Shown: piece after piece, positions 23,810-35,869 of the stretch
How positions within the stretch are numbered: position 1 is the first letter of the stretch
How the letters are laid out: every line of letters starts with the position of its first letter
DNA from: Ischnura elegans
Lineage: Eukaryota; Arthropoda; Insecta; Odonata; Coenagrionidae
Direction of reading: 5' to 3'
DNA length: 64,000 bases
Assembly: GCF_921293095.1 (NCBI RefSeq)
Contig: NC_060258.1
Span: 186,001-250,000 of the forward strand
Notes under the pieces: model-generated
What the model saw: the letters and a program-made list of their open reading frames with translations, nothing else
The model's database searches: none
What the model was told of the DNA's origin: nothing
Program-made: the position numbers and the translations under genes

Positions 23810-25188
23810 ACCAGCCGACGCGAGTTTAACGCGAAGTCTTGACCTTCTACTCGAGGTGCGCTGGGAGGAGGCGGACTGGGGGATTTCTCCTTGTGTCGCT
23901 CCTTCCCAACCTGGCGTCCTCGCTCAAACGTGACGGAATTTATACGATAACCCTTATCAGCTGCTCGCGGCCTCGTATTTTCGGAACCTTGCAATGCACC
24001 TGGATGGAACGAATTTTGAGTAGCCAGCGTGCCTGTCTGATAAGACTGGTCATACAATCCTAGTAATACAATCAGTCGTTCAACCGTTAAATGATCAATT
24101 GACTTTAACATATTCTGAATCTGAATGGAAAACTGTCTAATTAGGACCTGAATAATTTCTTCTTCACTCATCGGTGGGGAACACAATCGCGCTTGCGCTA
24201 CTTTTTCAATCGCAAACTGTTTCATCGTGTTCGACTTTCCCCTCACATACCTGTCTGTAATGATTTGCATGCGGAAATTATACTGGGTGTCAGTGTCCCA
24301 AAAGTTGGCCAAAAATTTTTCCTTAAATTCCGCAAGTGTTGACGGAACTGGCCATAGCGAGTTACTCCATATCTTGGCATCACCGCTCAACATTTGAAAA
24401 AACACTTGTGGTTGCAACGCCTCTGGCACAGAGACTATGGAAAAATAATTATTAACTTCCTTTAGGAAGGCAATAGGGTGCTCGTTGCTAAGGGCAGAAA
24501 AGGTGGGTTTTGTGAGAGAGTGGGTTGATACGGCCGCTGATTGCGTGGTCGTGCCCCTATCTTTTAAAGCGGTCACTTCAGACTCAAGGGAGTTGATTCT
24601 AACGTCGCAGTGTACTTTCACTTCCTTCTGCGTCGCGATCACTGCATCGTAAGCCTGTTCCAACGCACTGGTACGAACCTTTACATCGCCAATCTCCGCA
24701 CTTACCATTCCTCTACATTCTTCGCGAACGGCCCTTCCTATCGTTTTTACACCGTCTGCACACCGTGTTTCTACCTCATTAATTTTCCTTTTTACTTGGG
24801 AAATCTCCTGCGAAAAACCTTCGTTCCACCTATTCATCTCAGCTTTGATTTCAAGAAACATGGCTTGATTACTATCTTTTATTTCCTGACTCATGAGTGC
24901 CTTACTCTCTTTTATCTCCTTTCGCATTGAATGCATTAAGGAAAGGAGAGTATTAAGCGGGTCTTCGCGGGACTCCGTTTGACTGACATTGAGACTACCG
25001 GGTTCGCCGGGTTGCACGGATAAAGATCCAACCTCCTTCCTTTCGGGGGTCTCTAACACCATACCCGCTAGTCCGAGCGCCAACCCATCGGTATCTGAAT
25101 GAACGCTCTGGTCGTCCGTATCGACCTCGTCATCCTTTTTCTCCCGATACTGTCTAAACGCTGCCATCTGATCCTCCTTGTCTGCCAT
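23806..25188 (-). CDS. gag: Gag polyprotein of the LTR retrotransposon
   Basis: An intact 460-codon ORF. Residues about 80-150 are rich in heptad-like Lys/Glu/Met (EIKESKALMSQEIKDSNQAM), suggesting a coiled coil. Residues about 225-400 resemble the capsid-like retrotransposon gag domain (ALSNEHPIAFLKEVNNYF, FQMLSGDAKIWSNSLW, FKEKFLANFWD). No CCHC zinc knuckle is visible near the basic C-terminus. It ends in TGA at 23808-23806, where the protease frame continues in the -1 register. The intact frame in a young element suggests that Gag may be, or recently was, functional, which is notable given that the rest of pol is missing. Confidence 0.9.
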   Translation of the reverse strand: MADKEDQMAAFRQYREKKDDEVDTDDQSVHSDTDGLALGLAGMVLETPERKEVGSLSVQPGEPGSLNVSQTESREDPLNTLLSLMHSMRKEIKESKALMSQEIKDSNQAMFLEIKAEMNRWNEGFSQEISQVKRKINEVETRCADGVKTIGRAVREECRGMVSAEIGDVKVRTSALEQAYDAVIATQKEVKVHCDVRINSLESEVTALKDRGTTTQSAAVSTHSLTKPTFSALSNEHPIAFLKEVNNYFSIVSVPEALQPQVFFQMLSGDAKIWSNSLWPVPSTLAEFKEKFLANFWDTDTQYNFRMQIITDRYVRGKSNTMKQFAIEKVAQARLCSPPMSEEEIIQVLIRQFSIQIQNMLKSIDHLTVERLIVLLGLYDQSYQTGTLATQNSFHPGALQGSENTRPRAADKGYRINSVTFERGRQVGKERHKEKSPSPPPPSAPRVEGQDFALNSRRLV

Positions 25189-25437
25189 TATTTAAATTAA
25201 ACTTGCAAAACCCAATGATACGGAATCTGAAAATTTTGATTCGACGTAACCCTTTTGACAAAATGAATCGCGTATTCATACGAAATATGACCGCGCGTTC
25301 ATGGACGTCAATTGCGACCATTGGTCATTAAATTCAATCTCAAAAAAGTGGTGCTGACTGAAGGTCACTTTCAACTGAAAGGAATTTTCCATGCCAGTAC
25401 GAACTATTCGAGCGGCCCCGCACGTTGGTGCGCCAAT

Positions 25438-26495
25438 TGTGATAGATCACGGGTCTATACAATGATATCGTGGAAGTTCTGCGGCGCGCGTTCGCGATAA
25501 AGGTATCTAAATACTGGGGATGGATTGACCTCAGTGCAGAGCACAGCACAAGATAGAAACGACCTCTTACAAAATGATCGGGTTCACACATTTATTTGCA
25601 AAAATTGACCGTACAAAAAAAACAAAAAAATCAGAGAAATACCCTTTCCTAGTTCTAATGAGGGATGAATGATTTGCTTTTGTGATGAAACATAAATGAA
25701 AAATAAATGAATCAAAAGACGAAGAACACTACCCCACCAAAATTACTTAATTCTAATACAAAAAATAATAGGATGAATGGATGAATGATGAATTTACAAA
25801 TGCCAAAGAATGTACAGGCTCCTCGTCCAGTTCTCCGAAATGTCCAGCACTATCGCTTTGAATATGCAAACCTCGTGGACGGGAGATTAGTGATACAACT
25901 TTTCTCTTTGAATGTTGAAAAAGCTTGGCAAAGGGTTGCGTGATATCGTTCCACAAATCACTAATTTCGAGTGAACAGCACTCGGGGTCTCTTCTTGAGG
26001 AATTATGTTGGATCGAGCAGGGATAGTGGATAATACACTATCCGGGGAGATGGGTCTGAGTATTTTACCGCGTCAATGGTGTGGTTCTCTGTCGAATCAC
26101 CGTCTCGGCTGGTTGAGCCCAACAGGCTACTCTCCGCCTGCGGCTTCGAAGCACGGCGGGCGGTTCCCACGTTGAGTCGTGAACTCCGACTGACTCCTTA
26201 TCTCCCGTTGACTCTCGTTCCTTGTGCGCTGGCCTTATCTCGGCTCGGAAGGTCTCTCTGCTTCCGCGCACTTCCAAACACAAATGTCCTCACGTCTCCT
26301 CGTGAACACCTGTTATATAGCGGCGTTCACGTGACATAACAAAAAAAAATGACACTCGAAAAACCCTTGTACTTGATGGGGACGCCGCTCTAACAGTGCT
26401 GTGCCCGCTAAATTTAAATGAGCGATGGCTCACACCTGGATTTGGCCGCGATGAAATCATTGAAAAAAAACGACGGTGCTAGTCGTACCGTCACA
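25438..26495 (-). repeat. LTR (5' LTR of the minus-strand element)
   Basis: 1058 bp, matching 22274-23330 almost base for base. In the minus orientation it should carry the promoter and is followed by the primer-binding site. No TATA box was assigned. Confidence 0.93.
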
Positions 26496-26497
26496 AT

Positions 26498-27385
26498 ATA
26501 TATATATAAGACAGCAACAGACAGCAATACCTCCACTATGACAGTTGCCACCCACCACATACCAAACGTTCAATCCCTTTTTCTCTCTCCGTCCGTGGTC
26601 ACAAAATCTGCAACAACCCCGAAGACCTTGAGAAGTTCCTTTCCAATCTACACACTTCTCTTCTACGCCGCGGGTATCCCGATAAACTGTTAATCAACAA
26701 AATTAGAAAAAAACCCTACAGGTCCAATAAACCCCGTGCCGAAAAGAATTGCTCTCCATCTCTTCTCACCACTTACTTCCCCGGTGCTCATGCCTTACAG
26801 GACATCCTGAAGGACTTGTACCCCATTCTCGCCAACCACAAATCCACCTCACAAATTTTCCCCTCTCTTCCACGGATCACGTATAAGAGACCACCTAACC
26901 TCAGCACCATCTTCAAAGCCACCCGCCCCCTTCAAAAATTGAATTCAGTCCCCACTACCCCACCCTCACCGTGCAACCGTCCTAGATGTAAAACCTGCAA
27001 AATTCTCTCTCCACCCCCAGCCTCTTTCCTCTCAAAACTTAAATTCCTCCCGATATCTCCTTCCACCACCTGTACCTCCACCAACATCATATACCTCCTT
27101 CAATGCAACTTCTGCCCCGCTTTTTATATAGGCCAATGTACCACCCCTCTCAACCTTAGAATAAATAATCACCGCGCCTCCTGCTGTCCGTCATCCCCAC
27201 ATGCATCTCTCCCAGTCCCCACACATTGTTTATCGCATGATTCCATGTTTAATCTATGTTTCAAAGTTTCTATCATTGCCTCCCTGCCACCCACTGACTC
27301 CGCCCTCAACCTCCACACCCTCGAATTGGCGTGCATTTGGCACTTTCAAGCCAATAGTTCTCCGGGTCTGAACGTTGCATCCTAA
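26498..27385 (+). CDS. Penelope-like element C-terminal RT and GIY-YIG ORF (copy B, 5'-truncated)
   Basis: Read in one frame, the sequence is open from the LTR insertion boundary to the stop at 27383-27385, about 296 codons without interruption. The first part is the RT tail (QQYLHYDSCHPPHTKRSIPF, FSLSVRGHKICNNPEDL). A Pro/Ser/Thr-rich linker with a CNRPRCKTCK cysteine motif comes next. Then comes GIY-YIG: NIIYLLQCNFCPAFYIGQCT, followed by LRINNHRASC and the end SSPGLNVAS. The cysteine motif before GIY-YIG is typical for Penelope endonucleases. An ATG is absent because the N-terminal RT is missing. Confidence 0.9.
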
Positions 27386-27459
27386 CCCCTATTCCTAACT
27401 CCCCCTCCCCATACACCTCTTCCCTCACCCCTCTTTTCCCTTTTCCAACCCTCTCCTTT

Positions 27460-27630
27460 CCTCACCAGTCATTCTTCAGCTGACGAAGAAGCCGGAAGTG
27501 CTTCGATAGCTTCACAAGTTTATTTATTCAATGTGAGTGTTTCTTTTCTTTTTTGTGTCTCTGTGTGTATCGACATTAACTTAAACTATTTATATTACGT
27601 GCCACGTGCATTTCGGATTTTCCAATACAT

Positions 27631-27669
<39 letters not shown>
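27460..27669 (+). repeat. Penelope terminal repeat after copy B, ending in (TA)n
   Basis: It starts near CACCAGTCATTCTTCAGCTG and continues through GTGAGTGTTTCTTTTCTTTT to a (TA)n run at 27635-27669. It matches 22142-22261 in direct orientation and 21950-22137 in inverted orientation. The CTGACGA hammerhead-like box is at 27480-27486 and the GATA box at 27505-27508. Confidence 0.8.
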
Positions 27670-27671
<2 letters not shown>

Positions 27672-28385
27672 CCCGCTATCATTTTGGCACCCGTTAATGA
27701 GCAAGTTGCATTCAATCTGGCGTCCGAGTGTAATTTGGCGGCCGTATACCGGACGTCGGATTACAAACGTGTAAAAATCACTGGAATCGACTAATTACAT
27801 CACGTAGACCCTATTTCCGAAAATTAGTATGGACGCCAATTTGTTAGCAATATGTGCAAATTTCGTATATTATTAGTTCGGCATAATTCCGGGCCGAGCG
27901 GCGCTGACCGCGGTGAATACCGTGCCCCCGAATATCTCCGTACAGTCTAAGCAGCAAGTGGCGTCCACTGCTTGGCAACACCGCTCTGCCTGGTTCTGCT
28001 ATGAATTTCTCTTGCCCAAGCCTCTTCGAGGAGTTTTGATCCCTCGGCTGACTGCGCGTCAGCCGAGTGCGCGTCATCCCGCGCTACCGCTCAGGTTTTT
28101 ACTTGGTCCAAAGTCAGTTAAAAGGACTTGCGCTCTGGTAACTTCAATAACAACATTACTGCTATCACGGTATTTTAATTGGCACTTAAATAATTCTTTG
28201 GGGGGATTTGAGTATGATAAATAAGGATTAGTGTATCAGGAGAGCCGTCTTTTCAGTATCAATATTTTGCGCAAAAAATCAAGAGAATTAATGAACGCGA
28301 CTGATTTTACTATCGCCTGAGAGTATAATTGGATACCTATGTTCTTAATCATATAGCCACTCGCATATTTTCTTGATTACAATAA
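27670..28385. other. Unassigned stretch with a CpG-rich part
   Basis: Positions 27880-28090 are CpG-rich (GGGCCGAGCGGCGCTGACCG) and contain the near-palindrome GGCTGACTGCGCGTCAGCC at 28047-28065. ORFs on both strands overlap here, reflecting composition. No known gene was recognised. Confidence 0.4.
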
Positions 28386-28925
28386 AATAAAAGAAGGCCT
28401 AATGGCTGAGGGAGGAGGCAGGGAAGGAGAGACTCACGTCCCCGCATGTCTTATGAATCGAAGAACTAACGCTATATTCATGGGAACGCAAAATAAGAGC
28501 GATTATCAGACGAAGGGAAGGGAGGAAGCTTGAAAAAATAAATGAAAGTCAAAGAGCAAAGGAAGGGGGCAGGGGAGGAGTGACTCATGATTTTGAGGTT
28601 CCCGTATGACGTATGCATCGAAAAAGCAACGCTATATTCGTGGGAACGTGAAATATGAGCGGTTCGCAGACTAAGGGAAGGCAGGACGATTGAAAAACAA
28701 AAGAAGGCCTAAGAGCAGAGGGAGGGGGCAGTAGAGGTGAGACTCGAGAGCTCGGGGTTTCCGTAGGGCATATGCATCGAAAAACAAACGCTATATTCGT
28801 GGGAACGTGAAATATGAGCGCTTCCCAGACGAAAGGAAAACAGGACGATAAAAAAATAAAATAAAGCCAAAAAGCGAGGGAAGGTGGCAGAGGAGGAGTG
28901 ACTCGGGATCTCAAATCTTATTTTC
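28386..28925. repeat. Tandem (satellite-like) array, about 3.5 units of 155-159 bp
   Basis: Units begin near 28388, 28543, 28697 and 28856 with an AAA-rich part and AAGGCCTAA or a variant. Each contains GAGGGAGGGGGCAG, GTGACTC, GCATCGAAAAA, AACGCTATATTCGTGGGAAC and GAGCG...CAGAC. Units differ from one another by roughly a fifth of positions, so this is an old small array. The minus-strand ORF at 28585-28914 reflects the repetition. Confidence 0.85.
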
Positions 28926-30799
28926 TTTCGTTGGAAGGGGGCAGAGCGGGAGGACGTAGGGGAATATGTGGGTGCGTGGAAGGGGTTCCCCTAGACTGGT
29001 ACAAAATATTTATTTTATTTTATGCAATGGTTTTGAGGTTTATTGGGTTTTTCATGTCCATTTTGTACAAGTACCTACGCATAATACTCACGTGTTTTGA
29101 GTGAAAAGCAAATTGGGTGAATATCAATTTAAAAATTAATGAGATACGAGAACACATTTAACACGTCGACCTTAAAAAACATTAGTGATTCATTTTATTT
29201 ATATGTCAGCGTCAGAAACATGGTCTGATTATGTAGCAATTCTATATGGCGCATCTACAGTTTTATCTACTACTCTACAGGTTTGGGTGTTAGACGATTT
29301 TCGTCAGATATTCTGGAATTATGCTCCAACGAAACCACTTGTTGAATGATCTCGTCACTAACGTCATATTTTCTCTCTTAGCATTTGTATTTCGATATAA
29401 AACAATTGGCGAGAATTACAAACATTCGCTTTTTTCACTGTAACAATGGTAGTAGATCTACAACCAAAAGTAATTCCAGGGTGGCTGTGAACCGAAGTGC
29501 TTTCTTCGTGAGGCATTGGTTCTTAGTCCTTTTACTAACTCGTTCTTTGCAATAGTTAAACATTTCTTCCCACGGCTCCGCAACCCTTTGGCCAAGACTA
29601 ACGCATCATATACATAAGAGAACGGAATTTATTCAGCTGGAAATAGAAATATATTTGAAAATAAGAGCCTCATTCCCTGAGGATGTCATCCGCATTTGAT
29701 GATGCATCTTATTTTATTATAAGAAAATGGATTATTTGGAAAATCAAGCTGGTCTTTTTTCTAGAGCATGGTACACCAAAGGTACTAATAATCTCACTTA
29801 TAGCGGATTCAATTTATTGTCGAATTTAAAGAATTTATCGTGTATAAAAAGAACACATTAGCAACATTTCACTCGTAATAATGAAAGTACTCTTGAAGAT
29901 GGAACTTAAATTAGTTTTTAATTGGTTTAAGATTCCAAAGGTATACTTCTACATAGGCCTGAAAAATTCAGAAAGAATAATTTTATTACGCACGTACGGC
30001 AAATTTGATTCATTTATTTCATTTTCCCGCAGAATGTCAGTTGCAACATTCATAAGAAACATATGCAAATAATATCAAGTAGACCTCACTTTTCACCATC
30101 AGGTATTATCACCAAACTTAGAAATAATGTATTTTTTATCACATCGTGATTTTAATTATAATCAATGTTGAAAAATTCATACAAAATTAGATAAAGGTAT
30201 AAGTTAAACAATTGATTTAACTGGGGGGAAATAGGATAAAATTGTCACTTTAATCCTGCTAATAGTTCCAGTTTCAAAAATTCTTATTGACCAGGTTCTA
30301 CGATTGAAGTTTCGATGGCATTTAAAATGCATCTTTTGTAATCCCACCGGCCTACCGAACTAATTTATCTCGTCACCTTAACAGAATAACAATAGTTAAT
30401 TTACTTAGATCATCAATTAAGCGAGGAGCTAGTGGAAATGAGTTTTTAGAAAGTAATACGGATTGAGACGTAATTTTTTCCGTCATAGGTTATCGGGCGA
30501 TTGACTTCTAGGTGTAAGGTTTAAGCTCAAGCCTTCAAGGTCATCGGTATTCACGGGGGAGAAATGGAGCGGTGCCCTCGTTCCCTATGAATAACATCAA
30601 TACATAGAGGGGTCCGCTAGTGAGTCTTAAACACAATGGCTTCATTCCCTTCCAGCAGTCGTTGGCTCTCTGCGTCTCAGGAATACAGTTTATAGCGTGC
30701 AGCAGTAGAAGGTGATTTTGAAAGAGCCGTACGGAGTAAAAACCAAGAGAACAATGGCAAAAAAAATGGAATTCGGGTAGAAAAATCAAGAAGATATCA
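28926..30799. other. AT-rich stretch, no recognised gene
   Basis: Short ORFs only (for example 29881-30072), no family similarity and no clear repeats. Confidence 0.4.
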
Positions 30800-31510
30800 A
30801 GAAAAACCATAAACCTAGAAGGTAAATTGAAAGAGGTAAATTGCTTTGAAAATGGAGAGCGTCAAAGCGATATTGCGCGGAAGGTTAAACTCGCGTTGTC
30901 TTATTTTGAATAAAGACGAAGTTAAAACATCAGTGACCTCAGCCCCACCCACTTTAACCAAGCGCTCAGTACATATGGAAAGTTCATTTTGAATCAGTAC
31001 GAAAAGGCAAGGTTGGTAATCACTCCGAGACATTTAGTGAAAATCCGGTTGGTTTCAGTGTTTTACGCGGCATGCAGGTATTTTCCGTGCGGCGATATCA
31101 GGTGAATCTACGAGTGTTGATTGCGGAGTCGCCGCAACATTTTGTGATTAACTTCAAGCTGTGATTGAAAGTGGCTCTTTTCTTCCTAAACTAGTTTTTA
31201 GTGCTGACGAGACGATATTGCTTCGGAAAAAAATGCAATCTCGTTCATTCATTTTCAGGGAAGGACAACTGGGTCAGATTTCAAGGCATTTAAAGACAAT
31301 TTCACGTAGCTGCTAATGCCTAATGGGACTTCAGATTAAAGCCAGCTCTGATTTTACATTCACTAACTCCGCGAGCAATGAAATGGTATTCAACTTAGCA
31401 ATAGCCTGGTATTTGGATGTGCGAAAAAAGGGGCCTAGATGAGGCATTAATTGTTTCTAAGTTGGTTTGAAAATTTGTCAACTGCCGGCAATGCGTTATG
31501 AACCCCTGAG
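30800..31510 (+). pseudogene. pogo/Tigger transposase relic
   Basis: A degraded frame on the plus strand includes a CENP-B-type helix-turn-helix piece (FENGERQSDIARKVKLALS, about 30848-30905). Further on is the DDE core start ESGSFLPKLVFSADETILL (about 31167-31223), where the pattern VFNADETGL is diagnostic for Tigger elements. It is followed by KKMQSRSFIF and, in a shifted frame, LKPALILHSLTPRAMKW (about 31338-31390), matching the Tigger block usually written KPMLVYHSENPRALK. Stops and frameshifts are numerous and no terminal repeats were identified. Confidence 0.75.
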
Positions 31511-34500
31511 ATAGCATAGGTTAGCTCACCCGAACAACGGGAGGGAATTTCTAAAGCTCGTACAAATTTTTTTACGTGAACAAAAGTCTTTGAATGCATG
31601 CCTACTATCTTTAAAGGTATTATAAATTATAAATGTGTTTAGTAAAAAGGTTTTCTAAGACTATTAATAGGAATATATATGGTTTAGAGGAAATTCAATA
31701 CCCAACGCCTATGCTACCAGGAACGCATCTCTATCTTCCCATTGTTAAAGCGCTCTCATATAACGCAATTTCGTATAGCGCAAAGATACCAAGGAACGCA
31801 TCCCTTGCGCTATACGAGGCATGGGTGTAATGAAGGTTATTTTCGTTTCCTTCGCAGGTAAGGTTTAAAATTCACTGCAACACAATAATCTGTTTTGCAC
31901 AAATTTTAAAAATATCACTTAGCCACTTCCTTACCGAAAGAAATGCTCTTACAAGCAGGTGATGATCTGTACCCCTTTTCCCTCACCTTTCTCAACGATT
32001 TTCGCCAATATATTAGGTGAACGCGATTTGTTCACTTTTTTTGCTAATGATGTCCAAAGCCATTATTTCCATAACGTTTATTGCATTGACAAATTCCTTT
32101 TCCTCAGCAGCAGAGAAATAGGAAGTCAAACGCCATCACCCTTACTTGGGCGTTGAGATGTGTGTCATTTCCCCAAGGTTGCAGGGACATGTCGTTGTAC
32201 AGTACTCCTAGGAATGCGGTAAAACAAGGCTACCCACGAGTAGTTTTGTTCCGAATTTTACATCGTTTAAAGAATTTTCAAGACCTTCAATTGAGTAGGT
32301 TAGTCCAGCGCCCTCCTGAGTTTTCCTTGTACTTACCGCCATCGTCTACAGTTGAGCAAAAAGATTACGTCGAAGGAATATTTAAGCTATTGATTAGTGA
32401 GGTTAATTTATATAATAAGTATCTCCATGTCATTTTCATTCATATTAACTATTGATGTAACTTGGTCCATTAAGCACCAGTTACTCCAGCTATTAAGAAC
32501 TTTTGGGGTAACTGGAAAACCTCTATTACAAAACCCACAGAAAGTATAAGGGTGAGAACAACATATACGTGAACAGAATCAACCTTCACGTTTTTTCTAA
32601 AGTTGTTAATAGTTTGGAATTACACACAACATTACAAAGAAAACCAGAAAATCTAACAGAGACAACAGGTCGTTGCTATGAAAAATCTCCACACTAAAAT
32701 TCCACAGCAGCCCAAAATCACAAAATAGCTGCAAATGAAGTAAGGCATTTTTTTCAAGGATCAAAAGAACAAGCAGGTGTGCCAACCTGATAAACTTAAA
32801 ATTACCGCAAATACGCAAATAATCTACCCATGCCCCAGTTACCCCGAAGCACCTTATATCCTGAACAATGCATATCATTTTTGGCGTTTCGTTACTTTCT
32901 TTTTTTCTTACATAGGAGGCCGTCTATTTCCTGCCTTCTTAAATGGTTATATCTGATATTGATATAAACGATACATGTGGCAAATTAAATTTCAGGAAAA
33001 TACGTAGTAAAGTCAAAAAGTCGTTTAATGTAATGAAAGAGTAATTTCAAAAAGCGCTGGATACTGTCGAAAGTATTAAATATTTACTAGCAAGACCCCT
33101 ATAGGGGTAGCAAATTACTGCTGGAGCGAGTAAAAAGTATATAAAATGAGTAAAATACAGCTTGGGAAAGGCGTTAATTCACTCTATCTATAGCGGAATA
33201 TAAATAAAAAGTTGTTTTTTCATATAAAAGAATTATTTTAACTCGTCCTACTGAATGGATAACCATGAAGGCAATATCGCAAAACAAAATCAAAGGCACC
33301 ACGCTAAAATGCAAAAGCACATTCATAAGATAGAAGCAGAATCATCATTTACACGTGCATAGAATCGATTTAAATATTGTCGCCACAAAAACGTTCTTTG
33401 GGTACGTCTGGAACATTTCCCAACGCCCAGGATACGATAAAGTCTATCTTTACGAAAGGAGCAAACGTGGTAAAATGCCGTCGACGCTGATATGCCAACG
33501 AACGCAGCCATTGGAATAGCTATCCGTGCACATGAAATTATTGGAATAAGCCTGCAAAATGAGCGATTCGTGAAATTTGCTTTCATTTAAATGTAATAGG
33601 ATATTTAAGGCCGTTTTATAGGTGGTACTTCCTCGCCACTCCGATGGATTAATATAAGAACGGGACATCAACGAGCCGCAACATACCTTTTTTGATAAAC
33701 ACTTGAACCTTGTAAATGGGAGATGGAGTTTTTTCTAGCCTCTATGCTAGCGAATACGCATCGTTTCAGATGGAAAAGCCATTATTTTTCTCGGGGTATA
33801 ATCGTACGACCTGTCAGAAGGATACTATCAAAATTTTCTTTCGTGACAGCTTTCACTTACACCTATGACTTTCCAAAAATTGAAATTCAACACTCAGTAT
33901 TAACACAGGTAATAATATATCGGAGACCAAATGAAAACGAACAAATCCGAATTTAAAACCATGCCTAATTAAAAATACTCCTCCAAGCATTCCAAAACCG
34001 AAGATTTGACTGCATTACTTCCCTAGAGGGGATATGACGAAACACTTCCACTATATAATTTCCATCTAAGAGAGAGGTATGAAATGGTCAGAGAATGGGA
34101 AAGAGGATTGCAACAAAACAAAGAAGGAAAGGAAGGGAAAACCTCTGGAGACTAACGTAGCATTGCTGAAGGATAATCTGACAGATGGGGGGACAACATC
34201 TGGAGAAATTTATCTAGCCTTAAATTATCGTGAGAAATCACGGAATCTTTTGAAATAACTTTGCATAAGTACACTCATTTATATAATAATTCCATTTAAA
34301 TTGACGTTCAATCGACACTGCACTCATTTTAGCCACACTTATTCACTCTTCACTCATTATGTGGAGATTACTCTCGCAATTTCCTCAGATTTCCTTATTC
34401 AATCGTTCAAATGGAATTATTGTTGAGTTGGTCAATAATTAGTAATCCACAATACTAACACAGACTTACGTAAAATCCCTTTTCAGGAATTTCTGAGTAC

Positions 34501-34780
34501 CTAATTACCTCCCTTTTCTGTAATTTTGAAGGCCGTATTGAGTGGACTTAAAGTAAATGATACGGTTTTCTCAGCTTGTTGTCTGAAAACAGCTACATTC
34601 TTAGTTAAAATTCTATTTTTCCCTTGATATTTCCGTACCAGAAGGTCTAGAGTTTGCTTTACTTTTGCCTATTTTTTATTGATATTGTCATCCTAAACAA
34701 GACTGTGGCATACATCATCCTAAATAAGTTTGATTGCATCTTTACAACACACTGTTGATAAAAACCTTCCTTAATTTAAT
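31511..34780. other. No recognised gene
   Basis: Small ORFs at 32153-32455 (+) and 33323-33671 (-) resemble no family known to me. No array or element ends were resolved in this interval. Confidence 0.35.
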
Positions 34781-34807
34781 AATACTTAAGACTGCCGATT
34801 TTTGGCC

Positions 34808-34839
34808 AGCTTTTTTCGATTTTAGCTCACTGTGCGTCG
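34808..34839. mobile_element. Solo Transib right-end relic
   Basis: The segment GCCAGCTTTTTTCGATTTTA followed by GCTCACTGTG matches the last about 30 bp of the Transib ends at 13929 and 43371, with two substitutions. Nothing further of the element was recognised upstream. Confidence 0.6.
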
Positions 34840-35007
34840 TGTCCTTGGCTTTATAAAAACCAAGGGCTTTGAAATGCTTCTTCCTAAATGGAGTTTAATT
34901 AACTCATTTAATGCCTAATTTTGGCAAACTTTTAGAATCCTAGTTTCACGAAGTTCACTCCTATGATGACTTTAATCTTTTTTCACAGTGATATTACGTT
35001 TAGCTAA

Positions 35008-35068
35008 CAGCCCCTGCCAAACACCCTAGAGGTGGCTCGCAGGGTATTGTGTAGATGTAGATGTAACA
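35008..35068 (+). repeat. Short conserved repeat tail, copy 1 (GTAGATGTAGATG end)
   Basis: The pattern CCCCTGCCAAACACC, GTGGCTCGCAGGGTATTGTG and TAGATGTAGATGTAAC also occurs at 38375-38432 with substitutions. A GTAGAT-type short tandem end of this sort is common at 3' ends of non-LTR retroelements or SINEs. Confidence 0.5.
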
Positions 35069-35492
35069 GTAGTTAATAGTTAATTGGAAATAATTCACCC
35101 ATTTAAGGCAATAACAGCTATATACCACAAAAATAACAGGCAAGAGCGAGGTTTCTAAGATAGACATATTTGGCAACAGCGCAGGAAGCCAAAAAGATAC
35201 CGTAGTGGTGGTAAATATACAAAATGGATTCCAAAATGATGATCAAATGTAAAAAATATACTCCGGACGCCATAATGGTTGGATATGAAATGATGCCAAA
35301 ATGTAACCTGTCTGTATGGATTCAAGATACACGTATATCTCCTGCAAATATATAATTTTCGTAAAACAAAATAGTACACAAGATAGGAAATCACTCGGTT
35401 GTTCAACATACGCGATAATATAGCAATATATATTACTATTTCTGGTGGACGCCAAAACGTTGCAAAGTGTAAGGAAGGCAAAATGATATCGG

Positions 35493-35495
<3 letters not shown>

Positions 35496-35554
<59 letters not shown>
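35496..35554. repeat. (TA)n microsatellite
   Basis: An uninterrupted TA tract of about 58 bp. Confidence 0.95.
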
Positions 35555-35555
<1 letters not shown>

Positions 35556-35724
35556 TACTTCATTCATTCACACGACGCCTTAAGCGCAAATATGCATATA
35601 AATTCACAGGTAAGTAAAGAAAGGGAAAGGAACATGGAATAGAAAAAGGACGAGGACAACGGTGCTGTGGTAGGTGGAAAAAAGCCAGAAATCAGAGGGT
35701 AAAAATGCGGCCTGACTGGGACTG

Positions 35725-35762
35725 GGCTCTATTTGTGTATATATATATACACAAATAGAGCC
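35725..35762. repeat. Perfect 38-bp palindrome with TA centre
   Basis: GGCTCTATTTGTGTATATA is followed directly by its exact reverse complement. It could be a fold-back end junction of a repeat that includes the TTTCTCC-rich sequence to the right. Confidence 0.9.
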
Positions 35763-35869
35763 GCAGTTTTATCATCCACAATGGTCCGCCATTGCTATTT
35801 TTCTCGTTTTTCCCATGGAGAAAATTAGTCGGCCGGTCCCGGGCGGGTGACTCCGAAGCACCCGTCAAG

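Larger units (their letters stand above)
22274..26495 (-). mobile_element. Non-autonomous gag-only LTR retrotransposon
   Basis: Two nearly identical LTRs (22274-23330 and 25438-26495) enclose 2.1 kb. LTR ends are TGTGA...TCACA. In the minus orientation the 5' LTR is followed after 2 nt by a tRNA primer-binding-like site (TGGCGCACCAACGTGC, about 25435-25420), and a purine tract (TGGGGGGCGA) precedes the 3' LTR at 23340-23331. Only gag and the beginning of protease are present; RT, RNase H and integrase are absent. ATAT flanks both sides, fitting a 4-bp duplication, but the target is a TA repeat so the length is ambiguous. The element interrupts a Penelope copy. Confidence 0.93.

Noticed and set aside
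24610..24930. Plus-strand 106-codon ORF
   Set aside because: Antisense shadow of the intact gag gene.
28386..28925. Possible CRISPR array
   Set aside because: Units are contiguous, diverged 155-bp tandem repeats without short identical repeats and unique spacers, in a eukaryotic context.
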